Assembly: GCA_963787005.1 (NCBI GenBank)
Contig: CAWBBX010000020.1
Span: forward strand, 1 to 44,207
Direction of reading: 5' to 3'
Length of the DNA stretch: 44,207 nucleotides
Source: FEN-1297 sp963787005
GTDB lineage: Bacteria; Bacteroidota; Ignavibacteria; Ignavibacteriales; Ignavibacteriaceae
The notes below the pieces were generated by a model. That model did not search any database and was not told the origin of the DNA. It saw only the letters and a program-made list of their open reading frames with translations. The position numbers were made by a program, and so were the translations under genes. This document shows positions 1 through 9,193 of this stretch, one piece after another (position 1 is the first letter of the stretch; each line of letters opens with the position of its first letter).

Positions 1-811
1 GACCCCGTTTTCCAACAACTGGCCCGCCAGGCGGACGCGACGCTGATCATCGCTCCGGAATTCGACGACATTTTGGCCGAACGCGTCCGTCTCGCGACCG
101 AAGCCGGCGGAAACGTCTTGAATTGCACCATCGACGCCATCCGACTTTGCGGCGACAAGCTGCGGTTGTGGGAGCACTTGAGCCGGCAGGCCATCCCGAC
201 CATCGAGACGCGGCCCTTCGACTTCGACGCCGGCGATCGACCGGAACACTACCCGGCCGTGATCAAACCCCGCGACGGGGCCGGGTCGCTGTTGACGTTT
301 CGGGTCGATGACGGCAACGCCGAAACGATGAACCGGATCGCTGAGACGTATCGCAATACGAAGCCCATTCGACCCGCAATCGTGCAACCTTACATGGCCG
401 GCGTTCCGCTCTCCGTGGGCGTCCTGACGGGGCGTTGCCCGACGATCTTTCCGGTGGGCAGGCAGTTTATTGCCACGGACGGCACCATGACCTATTCGGG
501 AGGAGAGGTCCCCGCCGCGGTCAGCGACGGCCTCAATCGTCGCATTCGAGAACTTGTCAGCCGGACGTGTCAGACGATTCCCGGACTGCGTGGCTATGTG
601 GGGTTCGATCTGCTGCATTGTGAAGGCCCGGATACGGTCCTGATCGTGGAGATCAATCCCCGGCTGACGACGAGCTACTGCGGCTATCGACGACTTGCCG
701 CCTCCAACCTGATGCAGCGGCTGCTGTTTTCCGATCGGGAGGCGGCGAGCTTTCCTGCGCGACGAACGGATCCAATTTCAGGCGGATGGCAGCGCGAGCA
801 TGCAGGAGTGA
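1..811 (+). CDS. ATP-grasp ligase resembling tyramine-glutamate ligase (MfnD-like), 5' partial, frameshifted
   Basis: The frame is open to the left edge, so the start lies outside the window. ATP-grasp hallmarks are visible in order: a lysine strand (PAVIKPRDGAGS), IVQPYMAGVPLSVG, GLRGYVGFDLL, and the metal/ATP-binding VEINPRLTTSYCGYRRL. The last motif is typical of MfnD-like ligases, which planctomycetes encode near tetrahydromethanopterin-linked C1 genes (family knowledge; the exact substrate is inferred). The 5' frame runs on to 921, but the tail after about position 750 looks non-native. Moving one base near 748-755 gives the natural-looking ending FLRDERIQFQADGSASMQE with a TGA at 809-811. 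I therefore call a one-base indel. The next gene starts 119 bases downstream on the same strand. Base composition is strongly GC-rich, unlike the window after 4.2 kb. Confidence 0.8.
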
Positions 812-930
812 GCACGCTGTGCGGTTCCGCCCCTGCGATAATTGTTGTTTATCGATCGGCGTCGTATCCTGTGGGGCGACCTTGGGTTGCGACCAGAGTC
901 CTGAATCTTTCGAGAAGGTAGAACTTAGTC

Positions 931-1804
931 ATGCAGGTGACCATTACGGCCGTCGGTCCCGACAATCGCGGCCTGGCCGATCCGATCGTCCATTATGTGA
1001 CCGGCGCCGGGGCGAATATTCACGAAATCCAGATGTACGATCACGACTCGGAACGGCTCTTCGCGATGCTGTTGCGTACCGAGTGGCCGATTGAAAAAGA
1101 GCCGATCCACGTGCTCCGCGAGCGGATGAACGAGATCGGCCGTTTGAAGGACTTGTCGATCCGCACCTGGTCGCGCGACGAGCACCAGCAGCCGCCTCGC
1201 TTGGCCATCTGCACCACCTACCGGCCGGAGTCGGCGTTGGCGGTCCTCCGCGCCATTCGCGACAAACGCCTGCGGGCGACACCAGCGGTCATGATCGGCA
1301 ATCGTCCTACGCTGCCACGGCGTCGCCGAGCAGTTCGACGTCGATTGGCAGATGGTCGGCCGACGAGAAACGGCAACCCCGACAATGACCGAAATGATCG
1401 AACTCTTCGACCAATATCAGGTCGATTACATTTTGCTGGCCCGCTATATGCGCAGTGCTGCCTCCAAACGTCTGCTGGCGATTTGCCGGCCGGATCATCA
1501 ACCTCCACCATGGCTTGCTGCCGCCGTTTCCCGGCTTCCGACCCTACGAGGACGCCTATCGGCACGGATGCTGACCTACGGCGCGACGGTGCCATTTCAT
1601 CGTGCCCGAACTCGATGCCGGCAATCAGATCATCCATCAGATCCACGTTCACCGTGTTTCCCGGAACGCCACTGGACGAATCAAACGTCCAGGGCGAGAC
1701 CGATCACGAACCGCTCGTGCCTGGTGGAAGGCGTTCGCCGCGTGGTCGATCGCGAAGTCGAGCTGCACTTTCACCGCGTCGTCCGCCGCGGCGGGCCCGC
1801 CTGA
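931..1804 (+). pseudogene. formyltetrahydrofolate deformylase-like protein (PurU family) with several frameshifts
   Basis: The start at 931 opens an ACT-like regulatory domain (MQVTITAVGPDNRGLADPIV). A formyltransferase fold follows (RLAICTTYRPESALAVLRAI). Beyond about 1,310 the homology moves between frames: VAEQFDVDWQMVG and MIELFDQYQVDYILLARYM in one, then GRIINLHHGLLPPFPGFRP, then ELDAGNQIIHQ, and finally RRVVDREVELHFHRVV ending at TGA 1802-1804. Joined, the pieces match the PurU/PurN formyltransferase layout, with the catalytic Asn-x-His region and the GATVHF strand. PurU hydrolyses 10-formyl-THF to formate and THF; substrate here is inferred from the family. At least four indels are needed, so this is a broken gene or poor sequence. 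I favour sequence error because neighbours show the same fault. Its end overlaps the opposing glycosylase gene by 34 bases. Confidence 0.8.
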
Positions 1805-2484
1805 CCGGGCAGCAGCCCTTTCGCCCCGGCGAGCACGTCGTCCAGCATTGCTTCGGTGAGCCGGCCGGTGAAAGTGTTTTGCTGGCTCGGGTGAAAGCTG
1901 CCCAGCAGCCACCGGTCCGCTGCGAGCGACTGCCGGACGCCGTGGCCGAACTTCGGAATCGGTCCCGTGTACCATCCCCGACGCCGCGCCAGGTCCACCA
2001 CCGAGCGCCAGCCGATCTGCCCCAACGCTAGAAACACTCGGACCGGCACCAGATCGACGGTCTGATCGAACCAGTCGGCGCAGTTAGCGACTTCCTCGCG
2101 GGTTGGTTTGTTATCGGGAGGGGCGCAGTGGCAGGTGACGGTGATTGCGCAATCGTTTAATTGCAGCCCGTCGCCGGTGTCGGTGGCGGTCTCCTGACTG
2201 GCGAAACCGGCCCGATGCAGCGCACGGTAAAGCCAATCGCCGCTGCGATCCCCCGTGAACATGCGGCCGGTGCGGTTCGCCCCGTGGGCCGCGGGTGCCA
2301 AGCCGACGATCAGCAGTCGCGCCCGCGGGTCCCCGAAGTTGGGAACCGGACGTCCCCAGTAGTCCCAATCGCGAAAGGCCCGCCGCTTTTCCAGCGCAAC
2401 CTGGCGGCAATGGTCCCGCAAGCGCGGGCACCGATCGCAGTCAACGATCCGTCGATTCAGCGCGATCCATTTTGAAGCGGCCAC
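1771..2484 (-). CDS. family 5 uracil-DNA glycosylase (UdgB-like, iron-sulfur)
   Basis: It removes uracil and other deaminated bases from DNA in base-excision repair. Motif A reads GLAPAAHGANRTGRMFTGD and motif C HPSQQNTFTGRLT, both diagnostic of UDGb (family 5). The family lacks the Asp/Asn of classic UDG, consistent with the GLAPAAHG form seen. Cysteines for a 4Fe-4S cluster appear in DCDRCPRLRDHC near the N-terminus and in CHCAPPDNKPTREEVANC in the middle. The frame is open up to an ATG at 2557-2559, but a GTG at 2482-2484 has GGAG six bases upstream and gives 237 residues, close to family length, so I chose it. This is the only intact gene in the GC-rich left segment. It converges on the PurU-like gene with a 34-base overlap. 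Confidence 0.92.
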   Translation of the reverse strand: MAASKWIALNRRIVDCDRCPRLRDHCRQVALEKRRAFRDWDYWGRPVPNFGDPRARLLIVGLAPAAHGANRTGRMFTGDRSGDWLYRALHRAGFASQETATDTGDGLQLNDCAITVTCHCAPPDNKPTREEVANCADWFDQTVDLVPVRVFLALGQIGWRSVVDLARRRGWYTGPIPKFGHGVRQSLAADRWLLGSFHPSQQNTFTGRLTEAMLDDVLAGAKGLLPGQAGPPRRTTR

Positions 2485-2744
2485 AACGTACTCCGAGGGA
2501 AACGCGATCCCGTTTTTTCGATTGGATGTCCGGGTGCGGTTCAGGCCGCTGTGAACCAATCCGCGACCAGGCGTTCCAGAATCGCCCTGAGAATTCGTGC
2601 ATAGGGGGTGATGTCAGGCCAGTAGTGCCTGTAGATTGCCAGGACTCGCAGTGAAGACGAATTCATGGGCAGTCGGAGTGACGAAGTGACATTGTCGGGG
2701 CAGGTCGGCGGAAGCGGATCAGCTGTCGGCCGGCTTGATACACG

Positions 2745-3717
2745 TCACCTGAATCCATGGCGCTGGTCGAGGACGCGGTCGATGTGATCCAGGACGGACC
2801 AGATGCGTCCCACCAGCCCCCCTGGCGTGCGCGTGCGTCCGATCGGACCATGCGAGCACCCGCGGCGGTATCGTTCGCAATTCCTGGCACTCAAAACCAA
2901 TCTCTTCGGTTTTGCGAGCCAGCATCGATTTGCTGGCCGCGTAACGCATGCACAAATGGCTGCGTTCGATGGCCAGATTCGTCAGCCGGGCATTCTTGAT
3001 CACAGGCACGGCGGCGGCCGCGCGAGCGATGCGTCGAGCCGACGAGTAAGGGTTCTTCATGTGGTAGGTCAACACGCCGCCCGGATTCATCACATCGAAG
3101 ACCTGCCGCAGCGTCTTGAAGGGGTCTTCGTGCAGTTGCAGACTGCCCAGAATGGACACCACATCGAACCGCGTCGCACTGGGATCGAACGTGTTCATGG
3201 TCCCCTGATGGATCTCCAGGCCGTACAGTTTCCGCGCCTTGTGGCACGAAACCGGCGATGGCTCGACGCCGCACAGACGGGCGTTGGGGTAGGCCTTTCG
3301 TGCTTCGTTCAGCAGAAAGCCGGTGGCACAACCGACGTCAAGCATGTTGAAGCGGCTGTCGGCCCGCAGCGTCGTGTACCTGCCGATGGCTTCAGCAACA
3401 AGGTCGAACAGACCCGATGACATATCTTCCTGAGTCAGACCGAATTCCGAATACATGTTGCCATCGGAATCCGATGTATCGATCCCCTCACTGTAAACAC
3501 GGGAGAATTCCGTCCGCTGATCGTCAGAGAGCTGCGCCACATCCTCAATGGGGGTGTAGTTCTCTTCGTCGAGGTAGTCTCCGGGATCGGCGAAAATCAA
3601 TCCGCACTTTCCGCAACGGTACATGTCGCTGATGCGCCGATGACGCAGAAACAGTTTTGCCTCGACATGACAGGAGATGCACAACGGTTTCGGCCGAGTC
3701 TGAACAGACGCAGTCAT
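2745..3717 (-). CDS. class I SAM-dependent methyltransferase with N-terminal zinc ribbon, C-terminal frameshift
   Basis: The N-terminus carries a probable zinc ribbon of two CxxC pairs (CISC and CGKC about 20 residues apart). A Rossmann methyltransferase follows, with the SAM loop FNMLDVGCATGFLLNEA, the acidic end of strand 2 (CGVEPS) and FDVVSILGSLQLHEDP. The layout matches class I (methyltransferase type 11/12) enzymes; the substrate is unknown. An ATG exists at 3742-3744, but the ATG at 3715-3717 has AAGGGAG nine bases upstream and is the better start. The original frame runs on to 2719 with an Arg/Pro-rich, unnatural tail. A shift at the six-C run (2817-2822) restores GLVGRIWSVLDHIDRVLDQ and a stop at 2745-2747. 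The homopolymer makes a sequencing error likely. Composition is GC-rich like its left neighbours. Confidence 0.82.
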
Positions 3718-4214
3718 TGTGTGGAACTCCCTTTCCGCTGACATGAGGTGGCGAAGAATGCTCCATCGCCGGAGCGATCAGCGGCTCGGACAACCGAGAT
3801 TCGTCCCGCGAATCGAGAGGACTTACTATCAGGTTGTTGATTTCAGGTAAAGTCCATTCCCGCCGCAGAAGCAGACGAGCAGACGACTGACCGTTGGCGG
3901 GGCGGCGAACCGCTGTGAGCTTCTGCCGCCATGCGGAGGAAAATGCCGATGCACGAATTCCAAAGGTGGATGGAAGACAGGAGCCGCCCGCTGATCTTTC
4001 GGGCAAAATCGCGACATTAAAGAAGAAAATCGAGAAAGGGGAGGATCGCATCCGTAATGTAGCCGACAAACGTACCCGGCAGTCTCTCGACCAGAAAACC
4101 TCCGCATGGCGCGACGAGTTGGACCAGTTGCTTGTCGCCCAAGAGGAACCGAACTGCGGACTCGACTATGAATCGTACAGGAAGTCCATTCAGCAGTGGT
4201 GGAGCGAAGCCCAG
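3718..4214 (+). other. unassigned segment left of the proposed junction, with a fragment of a coiled-coil-like ORF
   Basis: The first ~180 bases should hold the promoter of the minus-strand methyltransferase; I see no clear box. From about 3,940 the plus strand reads as a hydrophilic, Lys/Glu-rich frame (LSGKIATLKKKIEKGEDRI, then QSLDQKTSAWRDELDQLL). It looks like real coding sequence for a coiled-coil stretch but matches no family I recognise. A one-base shift near 3,990 would join it to an upstream stretch (MHEFQRWMEDRSRPL), so it may be another frameshifted gene. The frame runs straight into aminotransferase sequence at about 4,215, which I regard as an artificial fusion. Confidence 0.4.
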
Positions 4215-4610
4215 CATGCAAAATTAAAAAGCTTTTACGATTACGGAATGTTCACACCAATCCAGGTGGCGGCAATTGCCGCTCTCGATTCACCCAAATC
4301 TGTTACGGAAGAGATAGCCCAGGTTTACAGGAAAAGGCGCGACGTACTTGTAGACGGACTAAACTCCATAGGGTGGAATGTTAAAAAACCCCGCGCCAGT
4401 ATGTTCGTCTGGGCTCCGATTCCTGAAAAGTACAAAGACATGGGATCGATCCAGTTTTCCAAAATGCTTATAGATAAAGCCGAGGTCGTTACTTCCCCCG
4501 GCGCGGCTTTCGGACAATACGGTGAGGGCTATCTTCGAATATCTATGGTTGAGAACGAGCAGCGGATAAAGCAGGCTTTGAGGAATATTAAAAAGATGAT
4601 GGAGAAATAA
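4215..4610 (+). CDS. class I/II aminotransferase, C-terminal part only
   Basis: From LKSFYDYGMFTPIQVAAIAAL onward the protein matches the C-terminal domain of PLP fold-type I aminotransferases of the alanine/LL-diaminopimelate group. Supporting motifs are RRDVLVDGLNSIGW, ASMFVWAPIP, and EGYLRISMVENEQRIKQAL, in which the arginine of LRIS would bind the substrate carboxylate. The PLP lysine with the following AGWRxGF stretch, normally about 30 residues before YDYGMF, is absent. In its place is unrelated hydrophilic sequence in the same frame (open from 3,894). Only about a third of the gene is therefore present. From here on, codon use is AT-richer, and the next gene starts 18 bases downstream on the same strand, suggesting an operon. 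Exact substrate cannot be assigned. Confidence 0.85.
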   Translation, partial: HAKLKSFYDYGMFTPIQVAAIAALDSPKSVTEEIAQVYRKRRDVLVDGLNSIGWNVKKPRASMFVWAPIPEKYKDMGSIQFSKMLIDKAEVVTSPGAAFGQYGEGYLRISMVENEQRIKQALRNIKKMMEK

Positions 4611-4628
4611 CTTCACCCGGTTCAAAAT

Positions 4629-5423
4629 ATGAAGAGATTAACCGACCGCAGGCTCAATAATATACTTGATGATAAAACCTCGGGATCAACCGAACTTGTC
4701 CTTAAGCTGAACCGATACTTTTCCAGTATCTGCGGCGACACGAAGAAAATTCGGTTAGCCGCCGTTCTTTCGAAGAAGGAACTCTCTAATTTCACTATTA
4801 TTACAGACTATCTGGCACGTCTTTCAAAAATTATCCGTAAAGATGATCCGGTAGAGATAAAGCGTTTCACGATCAATTATCAAAAAGAACATGATCAAAA
4901 GTACAAAAAACTATATGCCAACGCCCTCCCTTATCTTCGCAATTGCAAAACAGTAATAACTCTCTCCAACAGCAAAACACTCATAGAAATATTTAAATTG
5001 ATGAGCGGGGACGTTAAAAGTTTGAAAATTATTATATGTGAGTCGCGTCCTAAACTCGAAGGACGGCTGCTCGCAAAAGCTCTGCTAAATCACGGTATTA
5101 AGGTTGAACTGATCACCGATGCCGAGGTTTCTCTCTTCGTTCCGAAGGCTGATGCGCTTATATTAGGCGCCGACTCAATTCTGCGTGGCGGAAATGTCAT
5201 CAACAAAACCGGAAGTATGGCGGCGGCGGTATTATGCAATTTTTATAAAAAACCGGTTTACGTCGTTTCTTCGAAGGATAAGATATCCGGCGGAAAGTCT
5301 TATAGGCCGATTAAAGAAAAAAGTTCAGAGATCTGGAAATATTCCGACAATAATTTGAAGGTTACTAATATTTACTTCGAGGAAATCGAAGCCGGATTGA
5401 TCACTAAAATTATAACCGATTGA
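4629..5423 (+). CDS. eIF-2B alpha/beta/delta family protein (IF-2B-like)
   Basis: The 264-residue protein shows the Rossmann core of the eIF-2B/MtnA/ribose-1,5-bisphosphate isomerase superfamily. Motifs seen are TVITLSNSKTLIEIF, KIIICESRPKLEGRLLAKAL, ADALILGADSILRGGNVINKTGS and KPVYVVSSKDK. The C-terminal CESRP and GAD-S...NK-GS motifs are the clearest. In bacteria such proteins are usually sugar-phosphate isomerases or MtnA-like enzymes rather than translation factors, and this one lacks the N-terminal length of MtnA. The substrate is not known. The N-terminal ~110 residues are Lys-rich and helical. The gene sits 18 bases after the aminotransferase, with no strong ribosome-binding site before its ATG. 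Ordinary composition for this part of the window. Confidence 0.88.
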   Translation: MKRLTDRRLNNILDDKTSGSTELVLKLNRYFSSICGDTKKIRLAAVLSKKELSNFTIITDYLARLSKIIRKDDPVEIKRFTINYQKEHDQKYKKLYANALPYLRNCKTVITLSNSKTLIEIFKLMSGDVKSLKIIICESRPKLEGRLLAKALLNHGIKVELITDAEVSLFVPKADALILGADSILRGGNVINKTGSMAAAVLCNFYKKPVYVVSSKDKISGGKSYRPIKEKSSEIWKYSDNNLKVTNIYFEEIEAGLITKIITD

Positions 5424-5494
5424 TTATAGCCTACCTTTTCATTAATTCCCGCCTTTGGCATTAAAAATGATTTTTATCTTGTTAAGAATTTAAA

Positions 5495-5534
5495 GTCTTT
5501 GATCCGTCGAAGGCCGGGCGAATAAATCAAAGAC
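5495..5534. repeat. 9-bp inverted repeat, intergenic
   Basis: GTCTTTGAT at 5495-5503 is matched by ATCAAAGAC at 5526-5534, separated by a GC-rich spacer. CCTACGG follows directly, the same CTACGG end that follows the hairpin of the 134-bp array at 10.4-11.4 kb. It has no T-run, so it is unlikely to be a normal terminator. It may be a member of a dispersed palindromic repeat family. Confidence 0.4.
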
Positions 5535-5663
5535 CTACGGATATTATTTAAAATAAAACAACTTTTCTCACGCGGCATTTAGTTTGAATGTTTTGCAACT
5601 AATCGGCGGTTCTGGTAATTTATATCAATAAAAAATCAGCATATCAGCATAAGGGGATGAAAT

Positions 5664-7793
5664 ATGAAGTTAATCAGGTTTTCTGTGGTAATTTTAATTC
5701 TTTTCGTATTTGCGGCTTACGGCCAGAATAAAGAATTAACAATGGAACAAGTAACCGTCAAAGCCCGCACAGTTTCTCCGGAAAACTATTCGCAGCTTCA
5801 GTGGAGAAGCGGAGATGAATTTTCTTACGTCAAAGGTTCGGATATCATTACGGGAAAAGTAGGATCTAACAAAAGTGAGATAGTGCTTACGCTCGATCAG
5901 CTAAATAAAGCTTTTTCGGGTCTGAAACTGCATGTACTTAAATCTATTCCCCAATTTAATTGGATGAACAAAGACGCAGTTTATTTTTGGCACAGTGACA
6001 GTCTCTTCAGTTACGATATAACAAAGAAGTCTCTTAAGATTTTGAACAGCGTCGGCAATGGCGCGGAAAACATAGACAACTCAAATAAGAACTACACGGC
6101 TTACACAATAAAGAATAACCTCTACATTGCCCTTAACGGAAAACAGTTACAGGTTACCAAAGATGAGAACGAGGGAATAGTAAACGGTCAGATAGTCTCC
6201 CGAAACGAGTTCGGAATTAATAAGGGCACTTTCTGGTCACCGAGCAGCGCTTACCTGGCTTTTTATAGAAAGGGCCAGTCGAAAGTTACCGACTACCCTC
6301 TCGTCGATATAAATTACAGGCCGGCGAAACTTGAGAATATAAAATATCCGATGGCGGGAATGACAAGCGAGCAGGTAAATCTGGGCGTGTACAACGTCAA
6401 AACCGGCAAGACGATATTCCTTAAGACCGGCGATCATACCAACCATTATTTAACCGGCATCGTTTGGGATCCCGACGAGAAGTACATCTATATCGGCGTT
6501 CTTAACAGGGACCAGAATCATCTTGAAGAAATTAAGTACGATATCTCTACAGGCGATTCGGTACAGACTTTGTTTGAAGAAAGAAGCACAAAATATGTTC
6601 ATCCTCTGCACGGACCCGTTTTTGTGGACAATCATCCCGATGAGTTTGTATGGTTTTCCCAAAGAGATAACTGGAACCACCTTTATCTTTATAATACTAA
6701 CGGCAAATTGTTAAAGAAATTGACTGACGGTCCTTGGGATGTTACCGAAGTGAACGGATTCGACAAGGCCGGCGAGAATATTTTTATTACCGCGACCAAG
6801 GAAAGTCCGCTCGACCGCGATTACTATAAAATTAACTTGAGCTCGGGAGTGCTAACCCGACTTACATCCGCACCCGGAGTTCATCGCGTAACAATGAACC
6901 AGGACGGCAATTATTTTATCGATCAATACAGCAGCCTCAGCGTACCTAATGAAATTAATATTATTGATAAAAACGGAAATGTGAAGCATAATCTGCTAAC
7001 CGCCGCCGATCCTTTGAAGGATTATAAATTGGGCATGACAAAATTCTTCAAACTAAAGAGCAACGACGGTTATGACCTGTACTGCAGAATGATACTACCG
7101 GCGGATTTCGATTCGACGAAAAAATACCCGGTTCTGGTTTACGTTTACGGCGGACCGGGAGTTCAACTTATTACAAACCAGTGGCTCGGCGGTGCGGGAC
7201 TCTGGCTCAATTACATGGCCGAGCACGGCTATCTCGTTTTTACTCTCGAAAACAGAGGCTCGGCAAACAGAAGTCTTTCTTTCGAACAGGTAACATTCAG
7301 ACATCTCGGGACAAACGAAATTGAAGACCAAACTTTGGGTGCAAATTATTTGAAATCACTTCCCTATGCTGACTCAACCCGTATGGGAGTTTTCGGATGG
7401 AGCTTCGGCGGATTTATGACGACATCTCTGATGACGAGGCGAGCGGGATTGTTTAAAGTTGCGGTTGCCGGCGGCTCTGTGATAGACTGGAGATATTATG
7501 AAGTGATGTACACCGAGCGTTATATGGATACTCCCCAGGCAAATCCGGAAGGATATGATCAGGCCGATCTTCTTAACTACGTTCAGAACCTTAAGGGTAA
7601 ATTACTGATGATACACGGGACGATGGACCCGGTGGTTGTCTGGCAGCACGATCTTATGTTCATAAAGAAGGCGATCGATCTGGATATACCGATAGATTAT
7701 TTCGTTTACCCGGGACAAGAGCACGGCGTCCGGGGTATCGACAGACTTCACCTTTATCATAAAATCACAAATTACTTTAACGATAATCTTTAA
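5664..7793 (+). CDS. secreted S9 family prolyl oligopeptidase / dipeptidyl peptidase IV-like protease
   Basis: It is a serine exopeptidase, probably releasing N-terminal dipeptides in the periplasm or outside the cell. Residues 1-20 form a signal peptide (hydrophobic core VVILILFVFAAYG). About 430 residues of beta-propeller follow (for example NEFGINKGTFWSPSS and FYRKGQSKVTDYP, typical of Bacteroidota DPP IV-like proteins). The C-terminal alpha/beta-hydrolase domain has Ser580 in GWSFGG, Asp655 in HGTMDPVV and His687 in PGQEHG, a complete triad. Total length 709 residues is normal. AAGGGGATG lies just upstream of the ATG. It stands alone between a 240-base upstream gap and a strong terminator. 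Whether it has true dipeptidyl specificity cannot be told without aligning the N-terminal recognition glutamates. Confidence 0.95.
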   Translation: MKLIRFSVVILILFVFAAYGQNKELTMEQVTVKARTVSPENYSQLQWRSGDEFSYVKGSDIITGKVGSNKSEIVLTLDQLNKAFSGLKLHVLKSIPQFNWMNKDAVYFWHSDSLFSYDITKKSLKILNSVGNGAENIDNSNKNYTAYTIKNNLYIALNGKQLQVTKDENEGIVNGQIVSRNEFGINKGTFWSPSSAYLAFYRKGQSKVTDYPLVDINYRPAKLENIKYPMAGMTSEQVNLGVYNVKTGKTIFLKTGDHTNHYLTGIVWDPDEKYIYIGVLNRDQNHLEEIKYDISTGDSVQTLFEERSTKYVHPLHGPVFVDNHPDEFVWFSQRDNWNHLYLYNTNGKLLKKLTDGPWDVTEVNGFDKAGENIFITATKESPLDRDYYKINLSSGVLTRLTSAPGVHRVTMNQDGNYFIDQYSSLSVPNEINIIDKNGNVKHNLLTAADPLKDYKLGMTKFFKLKSNDGYDLYCRMILPADFDSTKKYPVLVYVYGGPGVQLITNQWLGGAGLWLNYMAEHGYLVFTLENRGSANRSLSFEQVTFRHLGTNEIEDQTLGANYLKSLPYADSTRMGVFGWSFGGFMTTSLMTRRAGLFKVAVAGGSVIDWRYYEVMYTERYMDTPQANPEGYDQADLLNYVQNLKGKLLMIHGTMDPVVVWQHDLMFIKKAIDLDIPIDYFVYPGQEHGVRGIDRLHLYHKITNYFNDNL

Positions 7794-7824
7794 GCTTAAA
7801 AACGCAATTGATTACCAAATCGTT

Positions 7825-7854
7825 AAAAGCCTACCCGGCTGGGTAGGCTTTTTT
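7825..7854. terminator. bidirectional rho-independent terminator
   Basis: A 12-bp stem (AAAAGCCTACCC / GGGTAGGCTTTT) with a GGCT loop is followed by T-rich sequence on the plus strand and preceded by A-rich sequence. It can therefore serve both the S9 peptidase and the convergent MATE gene, whose stop lies two bases further on. Confidence 0.9.
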
Positions 7855-7855
7855 A

Positions 7856-9193
7856 TTATACTTTTATGAGCTCTTTACTCTTTTTGTTAAAACGTAAAGT
7901 AAGCATTAAAGCCGAAGCGGTCAGGCCGATAAGCAGCCCGATCCAAATACCGACAACCTGCATCTTCAAAGTAAACCCGAGATAAAAGCCAACAGGCAGC
8001 GCAAGTATCCAATAGGCAACGAACGTAATAAGAGTTGGACCTTTAACGTCGGTCAATCCTCTGAGAATTCCGATTCCCACTGCCTGAATTCCGTCGGATA
8101 TCTGGAACACGGCTGCAATTATAAGCAATGTCGAGGCAATTGAGATCACGGATTTATCATCGATATAAAGCGACGGCAGAAATCCCCGAAATACCACGAA
8201 TATAATTCCGCAGAACGCCATGAAGCCGGCTCCCATAAGAATCGCCGTAAAGCCGGCCCTCCGCACTTCTTTCACATCCTGCTTACCTACTGAGTTGCCT
8301 ACCCTTATCGATCCCGCCGAAGAAATTCCAAGTGTGGCCATGAATGAAATGGACGCCAGGTTGATAGCGATCTGATGAGCGGCGAGCTGTTTTGTGCCCA
8401 GCCATCCGACCATTACTACCGCAAAGGAAAACGCACCGACCTCAAAGATATATTGGAACGCGCTAGGTAATCCCAGTCCGAGTATCTTCTTAATTACAGG
8501 GATATTTATCCTCTTAAATTTAAATGAGACGTCGTATTGTTTGAAGTAATCGAGATTCATAACATAAAACATTAATCCTACTCCCATAAACAGTCTCGAT
8601 AAAAACGTAGACCAGCCGGCGCCGTCCAATCCCATTTGAGGGAGACCTAACTTCCCGTAAATTAGCACCCAATTTCCGAAAGCGTTCACGATATTAGCGA
8701 TCAATGTAAGAAGCATAGCGGGACGCATAATCGAAAGCCCTTCAATAAACTGTTTATAAGTTTGGAAAAGCATAACAGGAACTATTGAATATCCCAGAAT
8801 CTTCATATAAGTAACTGCCAACCTGACAACAGGTACGGGCTGGTTTAAATACTTTAGCATATCGGCGCCCAGCACCGTTAAAATCATAAGCAAAAGTCCG
8901 ATTACAAGATTGACAAGCAGCGACTGTCTGAAGAGAATGCCGCAGTCGGAATGCTTATCGGCTCCAACGGAAATAGCCACCAGAGGTGTGACAGCCATTG
9001 AAACTCCGAGTCCTACAATCAAAATTAAAATAAAAAGACTATTGGCAACCGACGCCGCGGCCAGAGGGGTTGCGCCGATACCGCCGACCATTATACTATC
9101 GACCACGCCCATCATAATAAATCCGAGCTGCCCGATTATAACAGGGTAAGCCAGCGACAGCGTACTTTTTATATGACCTTTATAAGACTGCAT
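7856..9193 (-). CDS. MATE family multidrug/cation efflux transporter
   Basis: An inner-membrane antiporter that exports drugs or metabolites using Na+ or H+ gradients (family knowledge). The 445 residues are almost wholly hydrophobic, with about 12 predicted membrane segments in two related halves. N-terminal motifs are typical: LAYPVIIGQLGFIMMGVVDSIMVGG (NorM-like) and PLAAASVANSLF. The second half begins with LGLGLPSAFQYIFEVGAFS and contains GTKQLAAHQIAINLASISFM. Length is normal for the family. The start ATG has no clear Shine-Dalgarno site. The gene is monocistronic, and its 3' end shares the stem-loop at 7825-7854 with the peptidase on the other strand. Substrate cannot be predicted. Confidence 0.95.
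   Translation of the reverse strand: MQSYKGHIKSTLSLAYPVIIGQLGFIMMGVVDSIMVGGIGATPLAAASVANSLFILILIVGLGVSMAVTPLVAISVGADKHSDCGILFRQSLLVNLVIGLLLMILTVLGADMLKYLNQPVPVVRLAVTYMKILGYSIVPVMLFQTYKQFIEGLSIMRPAMLLTLIANIVNAFGNWVLIYGKLGLPQMGLDGAGWSTFLSRLFMGVGLMFYVMNLDYFKQYDVSFKFKRINIPVIKKILGLGLPSAFQYIFEVGAFSFAVVMVGWLGTKQLAAHQIAINLASISFMATLGISSAGSIRVGNSVGKQDVKEVRRAGFTAILMGAGFMAFCGIIFVVFRGFLPSLYIDDKSVISIASTLLIIAAVFQISDGIQAVGIGILRGLTDVKGPTLITFVAYWILALPVGFYLGFTLKMQVVGIWIGLLIGLTASALMLTLRFNKKSKELIKV

Noticed and set aside
931..2031. A single intact 366-residue protein
   Set aside because: Homology leaves this frame at about 1,310 and continues in other frames; the remainder is Arg/Pro-rich out-of-frame sequence running into the opposing gene.
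3894..4610. A genuine fusion protein of a coiled coil and an aminotransferase
   Set aside because: The aminotransferase lacks its PLP-binding part, and composition changes at the fusion point, so a misjoin is simpler.
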